The notes under the pieces: generated by a model
What the model saw: only the letters and a program-made list of their open reading frames with translations
The model's database searches: none
Told to the model about the DNA's origin: nothing
Shown here: positions 13,201-25,930 of the stretch, one piece after another
Position numbering within the stretch: the stretch's first letter is position 1
Layout: each line of letters begins with the position of its first letter
Translations under genes and position numbers: made by a program
Source of the DNA: Ignelater luminosus
Taxonomy: Eukaryota > Arthropoda > Insecta > Coleoptera > Elateridae
Direction of reading: 5' to 3'
DNA length: 64,000 nucleotides
Assembly: GCA_011009095.1 (NCBI GenBank)
Contig: VTPC01089972.1
Coordinates: 62,001 to 126,000, forward strand

Positions 13201-13655
13201 TTTTGTTTTCCCAATGTCGGGTTTGCCTTTCACTAAATTTCTTAAAAGAAGTACATACGAACACGGTGCAGGCCACATTTTTACATGGATCGTCTTGGGC
13301 GACTCAAGGTCGGACTTTGCCCTGTATTTACTTTCTTGAGAAATTTAAATGCAGACACGGTTTGGACAATGTCCCTGAACTTGCTATCTATGGTGGCTTT
13401 AAATCGAGCTTTACCCTCTATTGACTTTTGTAAGAGATCTAAATATAAAAACGACTCGGTCTTCACTCTCCCAAGAGTCACTTTTAGTTTTCCAAAATCG
13501 GGCTTTGCTCTCCGTTAACCTTCTTAAGAACACTAATTACGAAGACAGCTCAGGTTACGTCTTCACATAGGTCATCTTTGGTGTCTCAAGGTAGGGCTTT
13601 GCCTTCCATTCATCTTTTTGAGAGATCTAAATACAAACACGGTTTAGAGGCGGGG
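10240..13655. repeat. diverged satellite array, ~94 bp monomer, ~35 copies
   Basis: A tandem array whose unit reads approximately: ATTAACCTTCTTAAGA, then GCTAAATACGAACACGGCTC, then GGGCTACGCC, then CACGGGTCACCTTTGGTGG, then CCAAGGTCGGGCTTTGCC. Anchors on the TAAATA core at 12225, 12321, 12415, 12507, 12602 and 12695 give spacings of 96, 94, 92, 95 and 93. Monomers differ from each other by many substitutions and small indels. Distinct variants recur: one with TTTGGTTTCCC at 11082, 11675 and 12270 (593-595 bp apart), then at 12645, 13203 and 13482. The unit is more GC-rich than its surroundings. Several open frames of 60-78 codons inside the array are by-products of the repeat. Old age, or relaxed homogenisation, is inferred from the divergence. 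Confidence 0.93.
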
Positions 13656-13803
13656 GTTACTTTAGGTCACAACGCTGCTATACAGAGATGCTTCTTTTGT
13701 TAACTCCATAATACAAAGGTCATAACTTTTGGACTCCAGATTTCAATGCACTTTTATAGAATAAGAATCTATAATCAAACATAAAGTATTTATCTAGGTA
13801 AAC

Positions 13804-13850
13804 CAGTGGTTTTCAAACTGTAGGGCGCACCCACCTTGGGAGCGCGTGAT
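13804..13850 (+). mobile_element. hAT-type transposon terminus
   Basis: The sequence CAGTGGTTTTCAAACTGTAG, continuing GGGCGCACCCACCTTGGGAG, matches the well-known hAT superfamily terminal inverted repeat pattern (CAGTGGTTCTCAA..., followed by a GGG...CCC-rich segment). No matching inverted end (…GAAAACCACTG) was found in the window, and LINE-like sequence starts directly downstream. This is a lone or truncated end, or a small non-autonomous copy whose other end is lost. Confidence 0.6.
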
Positions 13851-14215
13851 TACGAGGAAACAAGAAAAATATTGTATAAAATTAACTGTTCTATAGGAAC
13901 CACAATCGTGTTTTTTTCAAGCTCTTTACAATATTTCATGAATAAGAATTCTTTATGAACAACCACTCCTAAGTAGGTTATTAACTCTCTACTGTCTGCT
14001 TTTGCCTTATAGGTGACTGGTTCTATGCTGTATTGTAGCTTGTTCTTTCGTAAGCTTTCCAAATTACTACTCATTTTTTCTCAATCTTTTTCAAAAACAT
14101 TTTTCAATAAAGTGACCTGGTCATCTGCAAACTCCTGCTTGTAAGATTGTCAGATATGGAGATTTCTCTCTAACACTAGTGACGCTCATATGTACAACAT
14201 TTAGAGGTATCTGTT
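13850..14215 (-). pseudogene. LINE RT fragment (FADD box and YLG region)
   Basis: On the minus strand EFADDQVTLL is readable at about 14113-14140. After a stop it is followed by a 74-codon frame (13850-14074) with NKLQYSIEPVTYKAKA and ITYLGVVVHKEFLFMKYCKE. FADD is the RT catalytic box, and YLGVV.. is the conserved segment after the palm in LINE reverse transcriptases. A diverged copy of the same family is present at 49.8-50.06 kb. The rest of the element is not recognisable. Confidence 0.75.
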
Positions 14216-14219
14216 GGTT

Positions 14220-16120
14220 TATGTTCTTTGCCAATAAAATTTATAGAATGAGTAAGTAGTGTTGCGGCGTTGCTAAAATGTGCAACTTTGCGAAAGCTTT
14301 ACTGATATAAAAGGATTTGCAGTAAAAATAATTAAAAAATAAATTCTTCTCAAACAGATATGTAGAGATTAATATACACGTGGTATAACTTGTAGTAATG
14401 TCCAACTGATAATTGATTAAGGGGAGAATAAGTTTATCCAGGTCAAAAAGGGAGCGTATACGTACAATGGAAGTAAACCATTCTCACTACGATTTTCGCA
14501 TTTTACTTATGACTACCAAGACTTCTGTTGGATATGGTTTGCCTCCGCCCGCTTATACTCTATAATAAAAAACTGCAAATAGAAACTTCGAGCTCTTGGT
14601 TTGCCATAAAGGAACGGAAAAAGTTTATTTAATGCAAGACTTTTTATTTAAATCGAAAAGGCCTAGGCAAATAAACGAGAAAACGAAAATTCTCCCATTC
14701 TGATATTGGTTGTTTATTCTCTGGATTATCTTGTAGGACAAACATTCGCGTAGGCTTTTAATCTTGCCGCCATAAATCTTCAAAAGCGTTGCTTATAGCG
14801 ACGATTTACGCTTGTCAATTTCTTTTCTTTTGGAAGGGAAACACCTTTTCAAGCATGGTGTATCGAGATATCAGAAGTTTTGTTTTAAAAGTAACTAATT
14901 TTGAAATATCAAGGAATGTAGAAAGTGTCCTCTTTCCAAATAGATGGCTGTTAACCCGCATGTAAAGTATAGATGTGTGTCTCTTAAAAAACGCTTGACC
15001 TTGATATTGTAGAAGTTTTGGAAGGCCATAATAAAAAATTTTAAGTCTTGAGTAGTTGTGGCTTAAAAGCATATTTCAGGTTCTATATTTTTCTCAAATT
15101 CCAATTCACTTTAATCGTTTCCTAATATTGTAGTTGTCATAGTGATTGTTTAGGACAATTAAATGTCAAACAAAATGTTGAAATATTCATTCATCATTAA
15201 CCTTTTACTGTAGGAGATGTAGTACTAGCATATTTTAGATTCTATAAGGACCTTTTATATAAAATTAATTTTTAGTTACGCATCGGTTTACAAAGAAACC
15301 ATGAACTATAAATAAATTGAGTAGGAAGAAAGTGATATTTATTCGCTTCTTTTTTTATGATGATGATTAGTATTTTGTCGGCATAACATTTGCTGTTTTA
15401 CACCTTGATTGATTAATTAGCAAGAATGATTAACTTTTTGTTACGTAGCGTTCCTAAGCTGATATCAGTGAAATGTTCAGAGAGAAACTTTTAAATTAAC
15501 TATTAAGTAAAATGATTATTTGTTGTAACAAATACCTTGCATAATGCAGATTAATAGAGATTGCGAGCAATCAATTTCTTAATTTATTATGAACAAAAAA
15601 TTGAAAATAATCCAATTATAAAAAGAGAAAACCACAAAAGTTGTCAAAAACTATGAAGATTACAACGATAAATTTATAGAAACTAAAAAACGCTAAAGAA
15701 TTCAGTTCAATTAGCGCATTGAGGCATAACAACTATAGCAGTGCAACTTCCTTACAATTTAATGCATTTCCCGCCTTTTAGTGAAAACAACTTCATAGTT
15801 CGTGCATCTCGAATTCCTTACTGCCATAATTTATAGGAATTTTCACGCAAAAAAAACTTACCATCCTTATTATTGTTAAATTAACAGAACACGGAGTTAA
15901 ACAGCAAAAAAGAGTTCCATCTCAGTGAAAGGTGTCTCTCTCTCTGTGATGTTGCACAATACTGCTTGCCGAAATACAAGAATATGCTACAGAAATTTAC
16001 GATTACATACGTACATATAAACATAAGATTGATGTAACGGACTAACCAGTTGAACTAATTATTTTTTATGTAATTGATTAATCGAATTTAACAAGACTAG
16101 TTTTAATGATATTTTTTTTC
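14220..16120. other. AT-rich DNA, no gene recognised
   Basis: No conserved domain, RNA gene or clear repeat is seen. An 85-codon minus-strand frame at 14815-15072 has no recognisable motif. The final part runs into a polypyrimidine tract and acceptor for the exon at 16129, so at least the end is probably an intron. Confidence 0.45.
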
Positions 16121-16128
16121 TTTTTTAG

Positions 16129-16236
16129 GTGCATAATTCAAAAAGGAATAAACAACATATTCAAATGAAGCCAAGAAGATGAACTACAGCATCACTTTAA
16201 GTGTGATTATTATTTGGCTGTGTTACGCCAAAATAG
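16129..16236 (+). CDS. probable first coding exon: 5'UTR plus signal peptide
   Basis: A strong acceptor (T-rich tract ending CTTTTTTAG) precedes position 16129 and a strong donor (ATAG|GTAAGTAG) follows 16236. Within the exon, ATG at 16179 opens a frame reading MNYSITLSVIIIWLCYAKI, which is a textbook signal peptide: polar start, then a hydrophobic core, then a small-residue region. The frame runs out at the donor in phase 1. The coding part is 16179-16236 and everything before it would be 5'UTR. A preceding ATG at 16165 opens a five-codon upstream frame (MKPRR) whose stop overlaps the main start. Inferred: the start of a secreted or membrane protein gene whose other exons I could not find. 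The protein's identity is unknown. A chance match is possible but less likely given both splice sites and the peptide. Confidence 0.5.
16165..16182 (+). promoter_or_regulatory. upstream ORF overlapping the start codon by ATGA
   Basis: A minimal frame of five codons plus TGA precedes the signal-peptide ATG. Its TGA (16180-16182) overlaps the ATG (16179-16181) as ATGA. Such uORFs are known to lower or condition translation of the main frame. That role here is inference and depends on the exon being real. Confidence 0.3.
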
Positions 16237-16239
16237 GTA

Positions 16240-18555
16240 AGTAGCATTTATTTATTATGCAAATAGTTTCTGAACAATCACGAGAAAAATTTCAAATAAT
16301 AGCAATCAACTTCCTCTCACCTACTACTTAAAAAATAGATCAAACATGATATACTATTCTGTTAAATTACATAGAAGAGATAATGTGAATGCATGCAGCA
16401 AGCCATAATTTAGTTTTAAATCGATTTAAAACAGTAAAAGAAACAAACGCATTAAAATCAAATTATTTGCAACAACAGTGAACGTTATTCTTTTTTTATT
16501 TAAATCAATCATCAACATTTCATGGGAACTTATACGCCCAGTTTTGTACTACTACGAGAATTATGAAACCGTTTAGTAGAGCTCCTTTCTAACATTTCTT
16601 TTTTCTTATTAATAAAAAAAGCGACAACTTCCAATAATATTGAGCAAGTTCTAGTCGTCAACAATAAATTATAAGGAGGAAATCTCTGTTTATGAAAAAT
16701 AAATACATAAAAACACCTATTAACGTCGCTATTATGTAATTTGACGGCGGAGACTTTAACGCCAGATAAGAACAGTGCGCGACCGTTAAATGTGCTAGTA
16801 TATTTCGTTACTGTTTCCAAGATGAAATCAGAATAACTTTGACAAGATAATTAAGTCATTTCTGTTTTAGTTAAAAAGCGAACACGTGTCGAATATATTT
16901 TATTACCAATTGTTATTATGTCATTTAGGGAGAAACCTTTTAAAAGGATACACCTGGGTTATTTAATATTGAATAATAAAATAAACAAAGACACGCATTA
17001 TCAAACCTTTAAATGTCAAATTTGTATAGAAAGTATCTAAAAGGATTTCATATGTTAAAACATTTTAAGATGAAACTGTGCGTTATTATAATGCAAATTA
17101 CTACTATTAGTAGTAACAATAAGGAACCACTTATGACGGTGCATATACTAAAAAATTGTAACTATAATTTAGCAAAAGGTTTTTAATTATGTTAATTTTC
17201 ACTTACACTAAAAAAAATTAAATTGCTGAAAGTAATTACAATGTGGCGCAATACTAATCGTTTATCTATTAAATTGATTATTCATTCTGTCGGTCAATAC
17301 TTTCCCCTTCAACGCTTTTTTCATGGTACCGTTACTTAATACATTAACCCTAAAGATTGTATTTTAATAAAAAAGAAAAGATATTTATAATTGCGAGTCA
17401 CACTTGAAAAGAAATCAATCGTTTAATTTAAAATGTAATGTAATACTTTATAACTAATTCTGATTCCTTTCTAAAAATGTCTACAACAAGAATTTCCTGT
17501 GATTAACATTATGAAGTTGAAAACGAAGACGAAGAAACATTCAGAAATTTCCGTTTTATAAGTGTTGATTGCTAATTCATTCAATTAAAATGTTTAAATG
17601 GTATTTATTATTGTTAAGTTGGATAAATCGGTTTTATCTTCTTAAGGTAATTTGGCATTTAGTGAATCTCAAGATTTATTGTTCTGTTGCAATATTCAAG
17701 ATTTTTATACCAACTGGATATGTACCTAAACCTCTTTGTTTACACAATATCTCTAATAACTGTGCTTTATGATTGTCTATCATTATTACACATCAAATCA
17801 GAAATGAGAACTCTAAATCTTCCTCACACCTATAAATGATGATTTTTAGATATAAAAAAATTAGAAATCGCGTGAGACTTGAGCCCATAATTTTGATCCT
17901 CCAGCCCAAAGCTGTAATTAATTGAACATGGCAAGTTCTTCCTCGAATGTAAGCTAAAGATCCTAATACAATAACATATAGTGAACACGAATATGGGTAA
18001 TTGAAGAAAAAGGATTTGTTTTACAATAACAAGTAAACTACTACACCTTTGAATGTTACAGGACTTGCCACAGTAGACCCAAAATTCCGTGGCTAAATAT
18101 TTTACTTAGTCAGTTACAAGATAATTAATAACTGATGTGTGTACTACCTATTTGGGGTGTTTTCTTTACAACCAAGTTGTTACAGCGTTTCAGTTCTGGC
18201 AACTTAATCGCATTGTTTCCATGGAATTTGTCGGCAATGTTCACCAGAATTTCTAAAAAAAAGAAAACTTGTCTTTTCTTCTTCCCCAGGCTTGTCACCC
18301 ACTATGGTGAAGTTGCTACATATAATTCCAACAACAATCATCATAGACAAATCTTAACCATCAAATTCCAAGACTATACGACTATAGTGCTTTCATTTTC
18401 TGCATATTTTCCATTGAAATTTCTGTTTGCAACTTTTACTGCTTTAATATTCAGCAACTTGATGTTCAACTCTAACATTTGCATTATCTAAAACTAGAGC
18501 ATCTTTAACTAGATCGTTCCTTGACTTGTCTATCAGTATTTATAAGTGGTAAGTC
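16240..18555. other. AT-rich DNA, possible intron
   Basis: No recognisable coding region. Frames of 67 to 118 codons (17569-17772, 18135-18491) show no domain I know. If the exon ending at 16236 is real, at least the beginning is intronic. Confidence 0.4.
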
Positions 18556-18559
18556 CTTC

Positions 18560-20720
18560 AATTCGTTTTAGTTAGCTTCGCTATAGATTCGCCATAGTGT
18601 GTGGTGCACAAGGGCGGTCATCTACAGCAGCTTTAAGGAGTTCAGTTAAAAATCTTGCACACGGACGACCAAGTTTTCAGAAACATCGCTGATTGCTATC
18701 ATGGTCGCGATGGGATGGAGCAAGCTGAGTTGATTTTCTGCAGGAGCTTGGCAGCGATGTATGGAGTGGACCGGTATCATATCTTGGATCTCCTCGTTTA
18801 CCAATTCTGGCTATTAAAATTACCATGTCCTGTCATTATGTTGACTGTTACTACGCCCATGTACAATAACATATAAAGTTATTAAGGGGAGAAAACCAGA
18901 AAACAGAACATTAACACACTTTATAAACTTGATGGTACATAGAACAATACAGAGAAAGAAACACGTTTGGAGATGCTAAAGAAATACTTCCCGGGAGACG
19001 ATATTGATGAAGATACGACAGAATATAAAAAAATCAGGCAGGAAGAAGCGAGATGGAGTCAGCTCCAGGCTGAGACAGTTTCACCGTCCCAGTAGTGAAA
19101 ATAGTCTTTAGCTTCCTTGAAACCTTCTTATGTAAACTTTACAGTCCATATTAAAAAAGTTCAAGAATACCCAACACGCTGGAAGAAAAGTTTATTATCT
19201 TAGATCCCCAAGGGTCAAACTAAGGATCACAAATCAATATGCCTCTTACCTATATTCGAAAAAATATTGGATTAGCTAACAGCTAAAACAATTAGCCATA
19301 GTTTGGAAAAATCTAATGGCATTTTGGACGGACAATTCGGTTTCGCTTTTTAGAGTTTATTCTTGGGAACGTCCTTTGGATATCTCTAATGGAAAGCTGG
19401 TTTATTAAATTGGACTCAATAAAAACACAGGAAGGGGAGAATTTATACTACCAGGTCGATGATCGAAGTATCATTATATGGGGCTGCTCGGCGAAGAAGA
19501 TAGAAGATATCTGAAGAACCACCGTAGAAACCTAACAAACTGCGTTATAACATTCAGACAACGCAAGCAATGTTTTGCAACGTCAGAAGAGAAATTTGAG
19601 AACCCTCAATCAAGTGGGGCAAAAAAAAGACTGAACTCAGCAATCTAAGTCGAATCATGGATAGAAAGTTCTTATGGATAGACCATTGTAAAGAATTAAG
19701 AAAAAAGGACATCGGGTTGGTAATCGAGCCATAGTAATAAGCAGACGTCTATGGGGAGCAACAACATCATTACTAACAGACATCTACATCAAAGAGATAC
19801 AGCCCGTGTTCACATACGGGGCAAAAATCTGAGGAGCGAGAACTCTAGATACACAAATCATCAGACATCTTACAGTACTAGAGTGACCTATAGATGCTAC
19901 AGGACTACTGCCAACGCCGTATTATAGGTCCTACTAAGCATTGGGTTGTTATGGCTTGCAGATAAAAGCATTTCTAAAAGTTTATGGCTTGAAGAAACTT
20001 TATGATATAGAAACTAAATCAGGGGCAGAACGAGCCAAAATTACAACTCTGCAGAACGTTGGTCTTCTACCCTGATGGTTCCAAAACGCAAAACGGAAAT
20101 AAAAAGGCAACAATTTTCCAGGAGGAAATGTTCGATATTAAAAAATCCCCTGACTAGGCAGCGGCAAAGCATAATTTGTATAGAGAAATTAGAATGTATT
20201 CAGACTCTTAATCCGCTTTATTAGCCACAACGGATTTTACAAGCGTGAACGAAACAGGGCTGGCTACATATAAAAGTTCCATCTAGCTACAATCTCTTGG
20301 TGAAGTCATACCATTATATTGCAGAGCTTAAAGGAAGAGTGAAAAACCAACTTCTAAGAAGCTTTAGAAGACATGCGTCCAAAACTGACAAAGTAAGAAA
20401 GATTTACAAGGTTTATAAGACATCAACAAATAAGGGGATTTAATAGAGCTTTCATGATCTTAACGACGGGACATGGCCCATTTAATAGAGACTACTGCAG
20501 ATTCGCCCATAGAGAGGTAGAACTAATATGCGTAAGTGATCTAAACCACATTTTGAATAGCTGCAGAGAACCAATGATCTCTTGCTGGGAATGTATTGCT
20601 TTTCTTCGTCTCGAGTCCTATTTCTCCCGTCACGTTGAGCACCGAGTTGTCAAAGGTGAGTTCTTCTTTTTCTTTTTTGCCTTCATATTCTACCGAGTTT
20701 CTAGCTTTGAATATAAGGGA
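18560..20720 (+). pseudogene. LINE relic with RT and RNase H (R1/I-like group)
   Basis: Plus-strand pieces appear in the order expected for a LINE ORF2. A linker near 18970-19090 reads EMLKKYFPGDDIDEDT. RT N-terminal motifs follow near 19150-19350: SICLLPIFEKILD and then ISHSLEKSNGILDGQFGF. A degenerate catalytic box reads QVDDRSIIIWGCSAK at about 19455-19500. The thumb is near 19700-19950 (RLWGATTSLLTDIYIKEIQ, FTYGAKI). An RNase H-like start reads DGSKTQNGNKKA near 20070, and the tail GPFNRDYCRFAHREVEL lies near 20475. The palm is shortened: the stretch from GQFGF to the VDD box is much too short, so an internal deletion is likely. Many stops are present, so this is a dead copy. Confidence 0.8.
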
Positions 20721-22945
20721 GGACTTTAGACCCTAGACAATCCTTGACCTTTTAAGTACGAAGCTTTTTGTTTAGTTCTTTTTTTCTTAAATTATTTCAA
20801 GTTTGAAGTTTTCCTTTTAATGAGATTCTAGATAAACTACAAGCCACTGAATTTGGAATCTTTTATAAACGTAAAAACAGAAAAATATAAAACGAACCAA
20901 CGAATTTAAGGAAAACTGTTATAACCTACGATAAAATAACACTAATATGCGCCACAGAGTAGTCTCATTAACATCATCGTCATCGGTTTCTTTCTTCCAC
21001 TTCTTATTAAACTGTTTAATGTTCAAGAGTGTCTTCAAGAATTCCTGCTTCATAATTGCCCAATAATTTTCTATTTTCTTAGGACAAAGCATTTAGAAAC
21101 ATTTTCAACTCCTTCCGGATAAAAGCCAAACTGTCATTGGGCGAATCCAAGGACCTTCAGCTACTTAATTCAGTTAGACTTTGTCAGAGCACGCTAGGTT
21201 TCAGCAGAGAACGATTCCCTAAATAACTTTACCGATGCAGCTGTCACTGTATTAAGTACATATCGCAACTTGGTTTTTCTGATTGGAGGTTAAACTAAAT
21301 TTGAGGTTAAAAAACTGCCTCAACTGCCTCTGACGGCGCACCCTAAAATCTAGACGCTAAGTAAAACTGTTAGCAGCGGCATATGCAGCTTAGAATTTCA
21401 GCCGTTAAGCGCTTTAGATGCGCATATTCATTCATTTAGTCGGACCCCTGCTGTGTTGAGTTGGGGCCAGGTCCACGCAAAACAAAACTAACTTCATTGA
21501 TGAATTTCCCAAATGGTTGAATTTTTGCTTTTTAGAACTTTTTTTTGGCTAAAATAAGAGTCAGTTCTACGGCCACACGTACAGATCCCTTGCCAGAAAA
21601 GGTAGACTTCTGGAGATCTGATGTCTTCTTTTTACCTTTCCTTCTTCTCCACGTTTTTGTCCAATGTTTCTGAATAATGCCCCACTACGGGGTATTTGAC
21701 TTTATAGGTTTGAAACCCCAATTGTTTTTTGATCAGTGAAAGGAAGCAGTTCAGCTCTTTGGCCACGTTTCTGACAGAGATGTTGAGGTTTTGGATAAAC
21801 AGAACATTTGATCTTTCTAGTTAGCGGTACTCAAGCGTTCTTCAAACTTCCTGATAATGTCCATGACAATCAAAGAGGCATATCCCACACCTTTAGCAAT
21901 CGCCCGATACGACATCAACTTTTCTGAGTGTGTGCACCATTTTGTCTCCACGGTGTAGTACGATCATAATTTACACTTTGATTATCTTATCTATAGTTTT
22001 GAGAAACTGCCAAGTGTAAAGTAGATCACTCAGTATTGTGCAGATACACATTCTAGAGCTGCAAGCAATTTTGAATTTGCAAGGTTTCTCGTTTACAGAC
22101 TATTCAAACGAATTTCTTTTTAGTATCAGGCTCTAGACGCAATACTGTAAGTATTGCGAAAAAAGGTCTTGTCTCTGCTCCTATATTGGAGGATTGCAAG
22201 GCGGTTTTCTCTATTTGGCATTGCATTACGGTTTTGGCCCTGGTAGTACCTTTATAAATTTGGAAATTGAATTTGAGATCAATATCTACGTGAGTTTCTT
22301 GGTACGCCTAAAATCATATAAGTTTGCCCATTTTCATTGTTTTTGCTTTTGATCGCCTTCAAAATAGAAAAGATATGTTACCTTGTATACTGATAACTGC
22401 AGAGGCATGATAGTAGATATCTAAAACTAAAACTTCTTTCTTACAAATACCAGAACCAAAACACCTTTTTTTGGTGGCAATAGATGGCGTTAAAATCTTT
22501 GCTACGAGAATGTATTTTTACTGTAATTTTCAAATTTTATTTTGGTTTACAGTTTTTAGTGCTATTGTGCATCATTTAGAGTCTTGCTCTTCCTTCGCAA
22601 AGTTTGTAAAATTGAACTCCGGTGACTCTTTTTTTTTCGTTATGTAGAAAAGTTACGCCACTGATCTTTTCAGTAAAATAATTACAAACGATATTTCTGA
22701 TATTGCTCCTACAATCTTTCGATATTTCCCAAAAAAACTGAGAAATCGTTACAAAATTTAGAAGTGGGTATGCTAATGTGATTTTGGACTTGTATGGGTA
22801 GTTATTACTCGTGCGATCTTATTATTGTAAATATTGACTATTAGGTCTGTGTTTAGCTTCCTTTTTAATAACACAATAGATTGTTTTTGTCGGGAAGATT
22901 TTTATTATTTGCTCTAACTTCCATTCGTTGATCTCTTCTGTTATG
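20721..22945. other. unresolved degenerate region between two LINE pieces
   Basis: No intact frame exists. Scattered minus-strand stretches could be decayed sequence of the LINE to the right (for example near 21660-21830), but I could not match them to a named domain. Confidence 0.35.
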
Positions 22946-22949
22946 CTTA

Positions 22950-23430
22950 CAAATTCTTACTCGAATTCTTGGCAACTGAGTCGTTCATTGGAGTTTCCAT
23001 GCAGCAGTTCCATAGTAGCAGTCCAGAGTGGCCTCTTGGATACAACCTCTGGTTGGAGTTTTCTTAATTGTGATACTGGTTGTGAAGCGAATTGTACTGT
23101 TCAATCTTCTAGGTTGCTTTTGATAGTCTTGATTATCTTATGGGACAAATCTAGTTTGTGTAGGCGTTTGATCGTTTTTGACTATTGTAAATTGTCAGAA
23201 GCGCCGCTTATATCGATGCGTGTACTTCTTTCCTTTCGGTAGCCGTGTTGGTTATCATGATGGTAAGGTTTTTCTACAATGTGCTGGGTCATTTTGGAAT
23301 GGAAAACTCTTTTAAAGACTTTTCCTGGCTTGGGGAACAATTTAATAGATCTTAGTGATTTTGAATCGCTGGGGTATTTGTCCAGCGCTTTGAGGATCGT
23401 GACTAGGTTCCCAAGCATGCATTGTCTTGA
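22950..23430 (-). pseudogene. LINE RT N-terminal fragment
   Basis: The minus-strand frame at 23182-23418 reads YPSDSKSLRSIKLFPKPGKV, followed by FKRVFHSKMTQHI and NQHGYRKERST. These are decayed forms of the RT motifs YRPISLLP..GKVFERV and QHGFRKGRST. Further on (23060-23180) KIIKTIKSNLEDRTVQFAS is readable, matching the KII..I.SYL..R.FQV segment. The catalytic aspartate boxes are not found. The piece is truncated on both sides. Confidence 0.78.
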
Positions 23431-23439
23431 GACGTATCC

Positions 23440-25925
23440 TAGTCATTTAGAATTTGAAGTACGAATCATCAGAAGGATCTTAATTGGTTTCTTTAAAGCA
23501 TTTAGATTAAAGCCAGTAAACTATAGCACAGCCTGGTATAAGATGTTATTATCAATTAAAAGATATTCTTAGTAATATTTAGTTACGTAAATGGTATTTT
23601 GTAGAATTGAATATTTTTTTAAAAAATTTGAAAAGTAATTTTCTTACTTTCTTTAATCTTTTTTATTTCAAACAATGGACAGTGTCGTCAATTTTTATTT
23701 CTTATCTGTGAACATCCAAACAATGATATAATAAAGGTTCCAACGGTACTAAATGCGTTAAATGCTGAAGATGAAGAATTCGGAACTATGTGAACTACTT
23801 TATGGTCAACAATAATTTAATTACTCTAATGGTAAAAACCCAGAATGTTATAGTACCATAGAATACTCGCTTTCAACCAAAAGCTGCTTTTAATAAATCT
23901 AATTGACTTCCTATTATGTATATTTATGTTAATAATATAATAACAGTATAAAGTAGTACCAAACAAATACAATGTCTTCTCTAACATGACATGCTGGAAT
24001 TCTACAATTAAAATTTAACTAATTAATTTGGAAAAAGGAAGATAGGTACTACTATATATACTAACCGTTAAGGAAGAGATAATTTATACAGACATCATCA
24101 TTCTTTTGCTACCTTGTTTAAGTGAAGAAAAAACAAAAGAAAACCATTAACATTTAACACCGACACTGAACTTGGCTATATTTTACTTTCATTCCATCTA
24201 CCATACACACTAATTAAAGTGAAACAGCGATGAAGTGAACTAATTTCTAAAAACATGTTAAGTAGCGTCTAGTAGTATTATTTACAACAATTTCTCACGA
24301 ACACTTGAAAAGCAAAAATATTGGTTTGGGAATTTTGCTGTAGTAGTACAATATTCGAATAAAAATTTCATTCAAATGTAGCATTTTTTGCTTCAGCTTT
24401 TTTTTCGTTACTTTCTTCCATAGAAATGTTTTAATTTCCGTTTACATTATTAGAAATACGCGGTGATTTTACAAAAGGAAAATATAATGACAATGATGAA
24501 TACAACGGTTTCTCTCTTGGTGCTGTACCCAGAATTGTAAAAAATATTACAATCGTTTCTAATTGTTGTTATCAGTGGCAATATTTCAACTCTTGCTTAT
24601 GCAATAACCGGAAAAACGGAAAATTATAATAACAGGTGGCTGAATTCACTACAGTTAAACTCAAGATAATTGAAAACAAAAATAAAGCGAAACCACTTTC
24701 TTCCTGCAGAAAGTAATGATAATGACATTTCAAACAGAGCAATTCTTTTAAATGAACTTTTAACATTATTGCTATCAATTTATGATTCCCATTTTAAAAC
24801 TGGAATTTTGTAATTTTTTCCTTTTTAATTTGAAATTATTGCTAAACTCTCACTTTGCCAATTTAATGCTTTTAATAAAAATTATTATTATCCCATAATT
24901 GAAAGAGCATTCACCTTTAAAATGGGTGTTACCATTTTTGATAATAATTTAGAAATTATTGCAATATTTATAGATAATCGTAACAGAAGAAATATTAGTA
25001 ATGATCTGCACCTCAAGCGGTGTTTCCAATTATAGAGAAAATTATATTTAATAATTAATTATGGAATGAAGAAAAAATTGTTATTTGTTGCGTTATACTA
25101 TAGGTTTACGTAACATTTTATGTAAGACAATATAATCAGTGCATTAGAGCAGTATATGAATTGTTAAAATTTTTTTAGGAAGTCTCACCCGATTGCATTA
25201 AATTAAAAGAGTTATTTCGGTTTCTAAACTGGCTAATTAGGGTAAACTGAGGAAGAAGTGCGAAAGCACGAACAAATTATGTGTGTTCAAGTATGTCCAA
25301 GAAATTCTTTCCAAAATACTGTTTTGTAATAATTATCTCAAGTACTGGTATGCGTTGAGAGAAATTGACTAATAACGGTAAAAGAATGTCTTATTAGAGC
25401 TTCTTCGTGTGGCTTTTAAAAATGTTGGTTATGTTAGTATTTTGTTTTAGTTAGGATTTTTTATCTTATTCATAATTAAAATCTTATATTGAAGCAGTTA
25501 GTACAGTAATTAATGCTGCAATTACGGTCTAACTGCTGATGCTGGCTTGGATGTTTCCTGTTATTTCTAGAACTTTTCATGCAGTAATCTTATATTAATT
25601 CGCTAGAAAAAATTTGTATCAAAGCAAGCTTGTTTCAGTCTTTGAGGTGCAAGGTGCCAGTGTCACAGGAATACATTGGTCTGTGATTTCCTGCATTTGC
25701 AAATAATTCTAGTCACAAATACAAACAATTAATTATTAGCACGTGAAGTTTCTGTGCACTTTTCGCTCACATACGTTGACTGTCGCCAAATTTAGCATAC
25801 ATATGTTGCAATGTTTTAACTCTCCTCCTATACAAGGTATACATTTAGAAATTGTGTGTGTTACTAAAGAGAATAACATCAAATTTAGCAACATAAAATA
25901 CTTTTTCTTATCTTTTCTTAATTAC
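23440..25925. other. AT-rich non-coding DNA
   Basis: About 2.5 kb with no coding region, RNA gene or transposon domain that I can recognise. Confidence 0.5.
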
Positions 25926-25930
25926 ATTAT

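Noticed and set aside
11949..13518. Several 60-78 codon frames in the 10-13.6 kb region as small genes
   Set aside because: They are produced by the ~94-bp satellite monomer and repeat its wording. No start context or domain supports them.
10240..13655. CRISPR-like array
   Set aside because: Monomers are contiguous and diverged with no constant repeat/unique spacer structure, and the window is eukaryotic.
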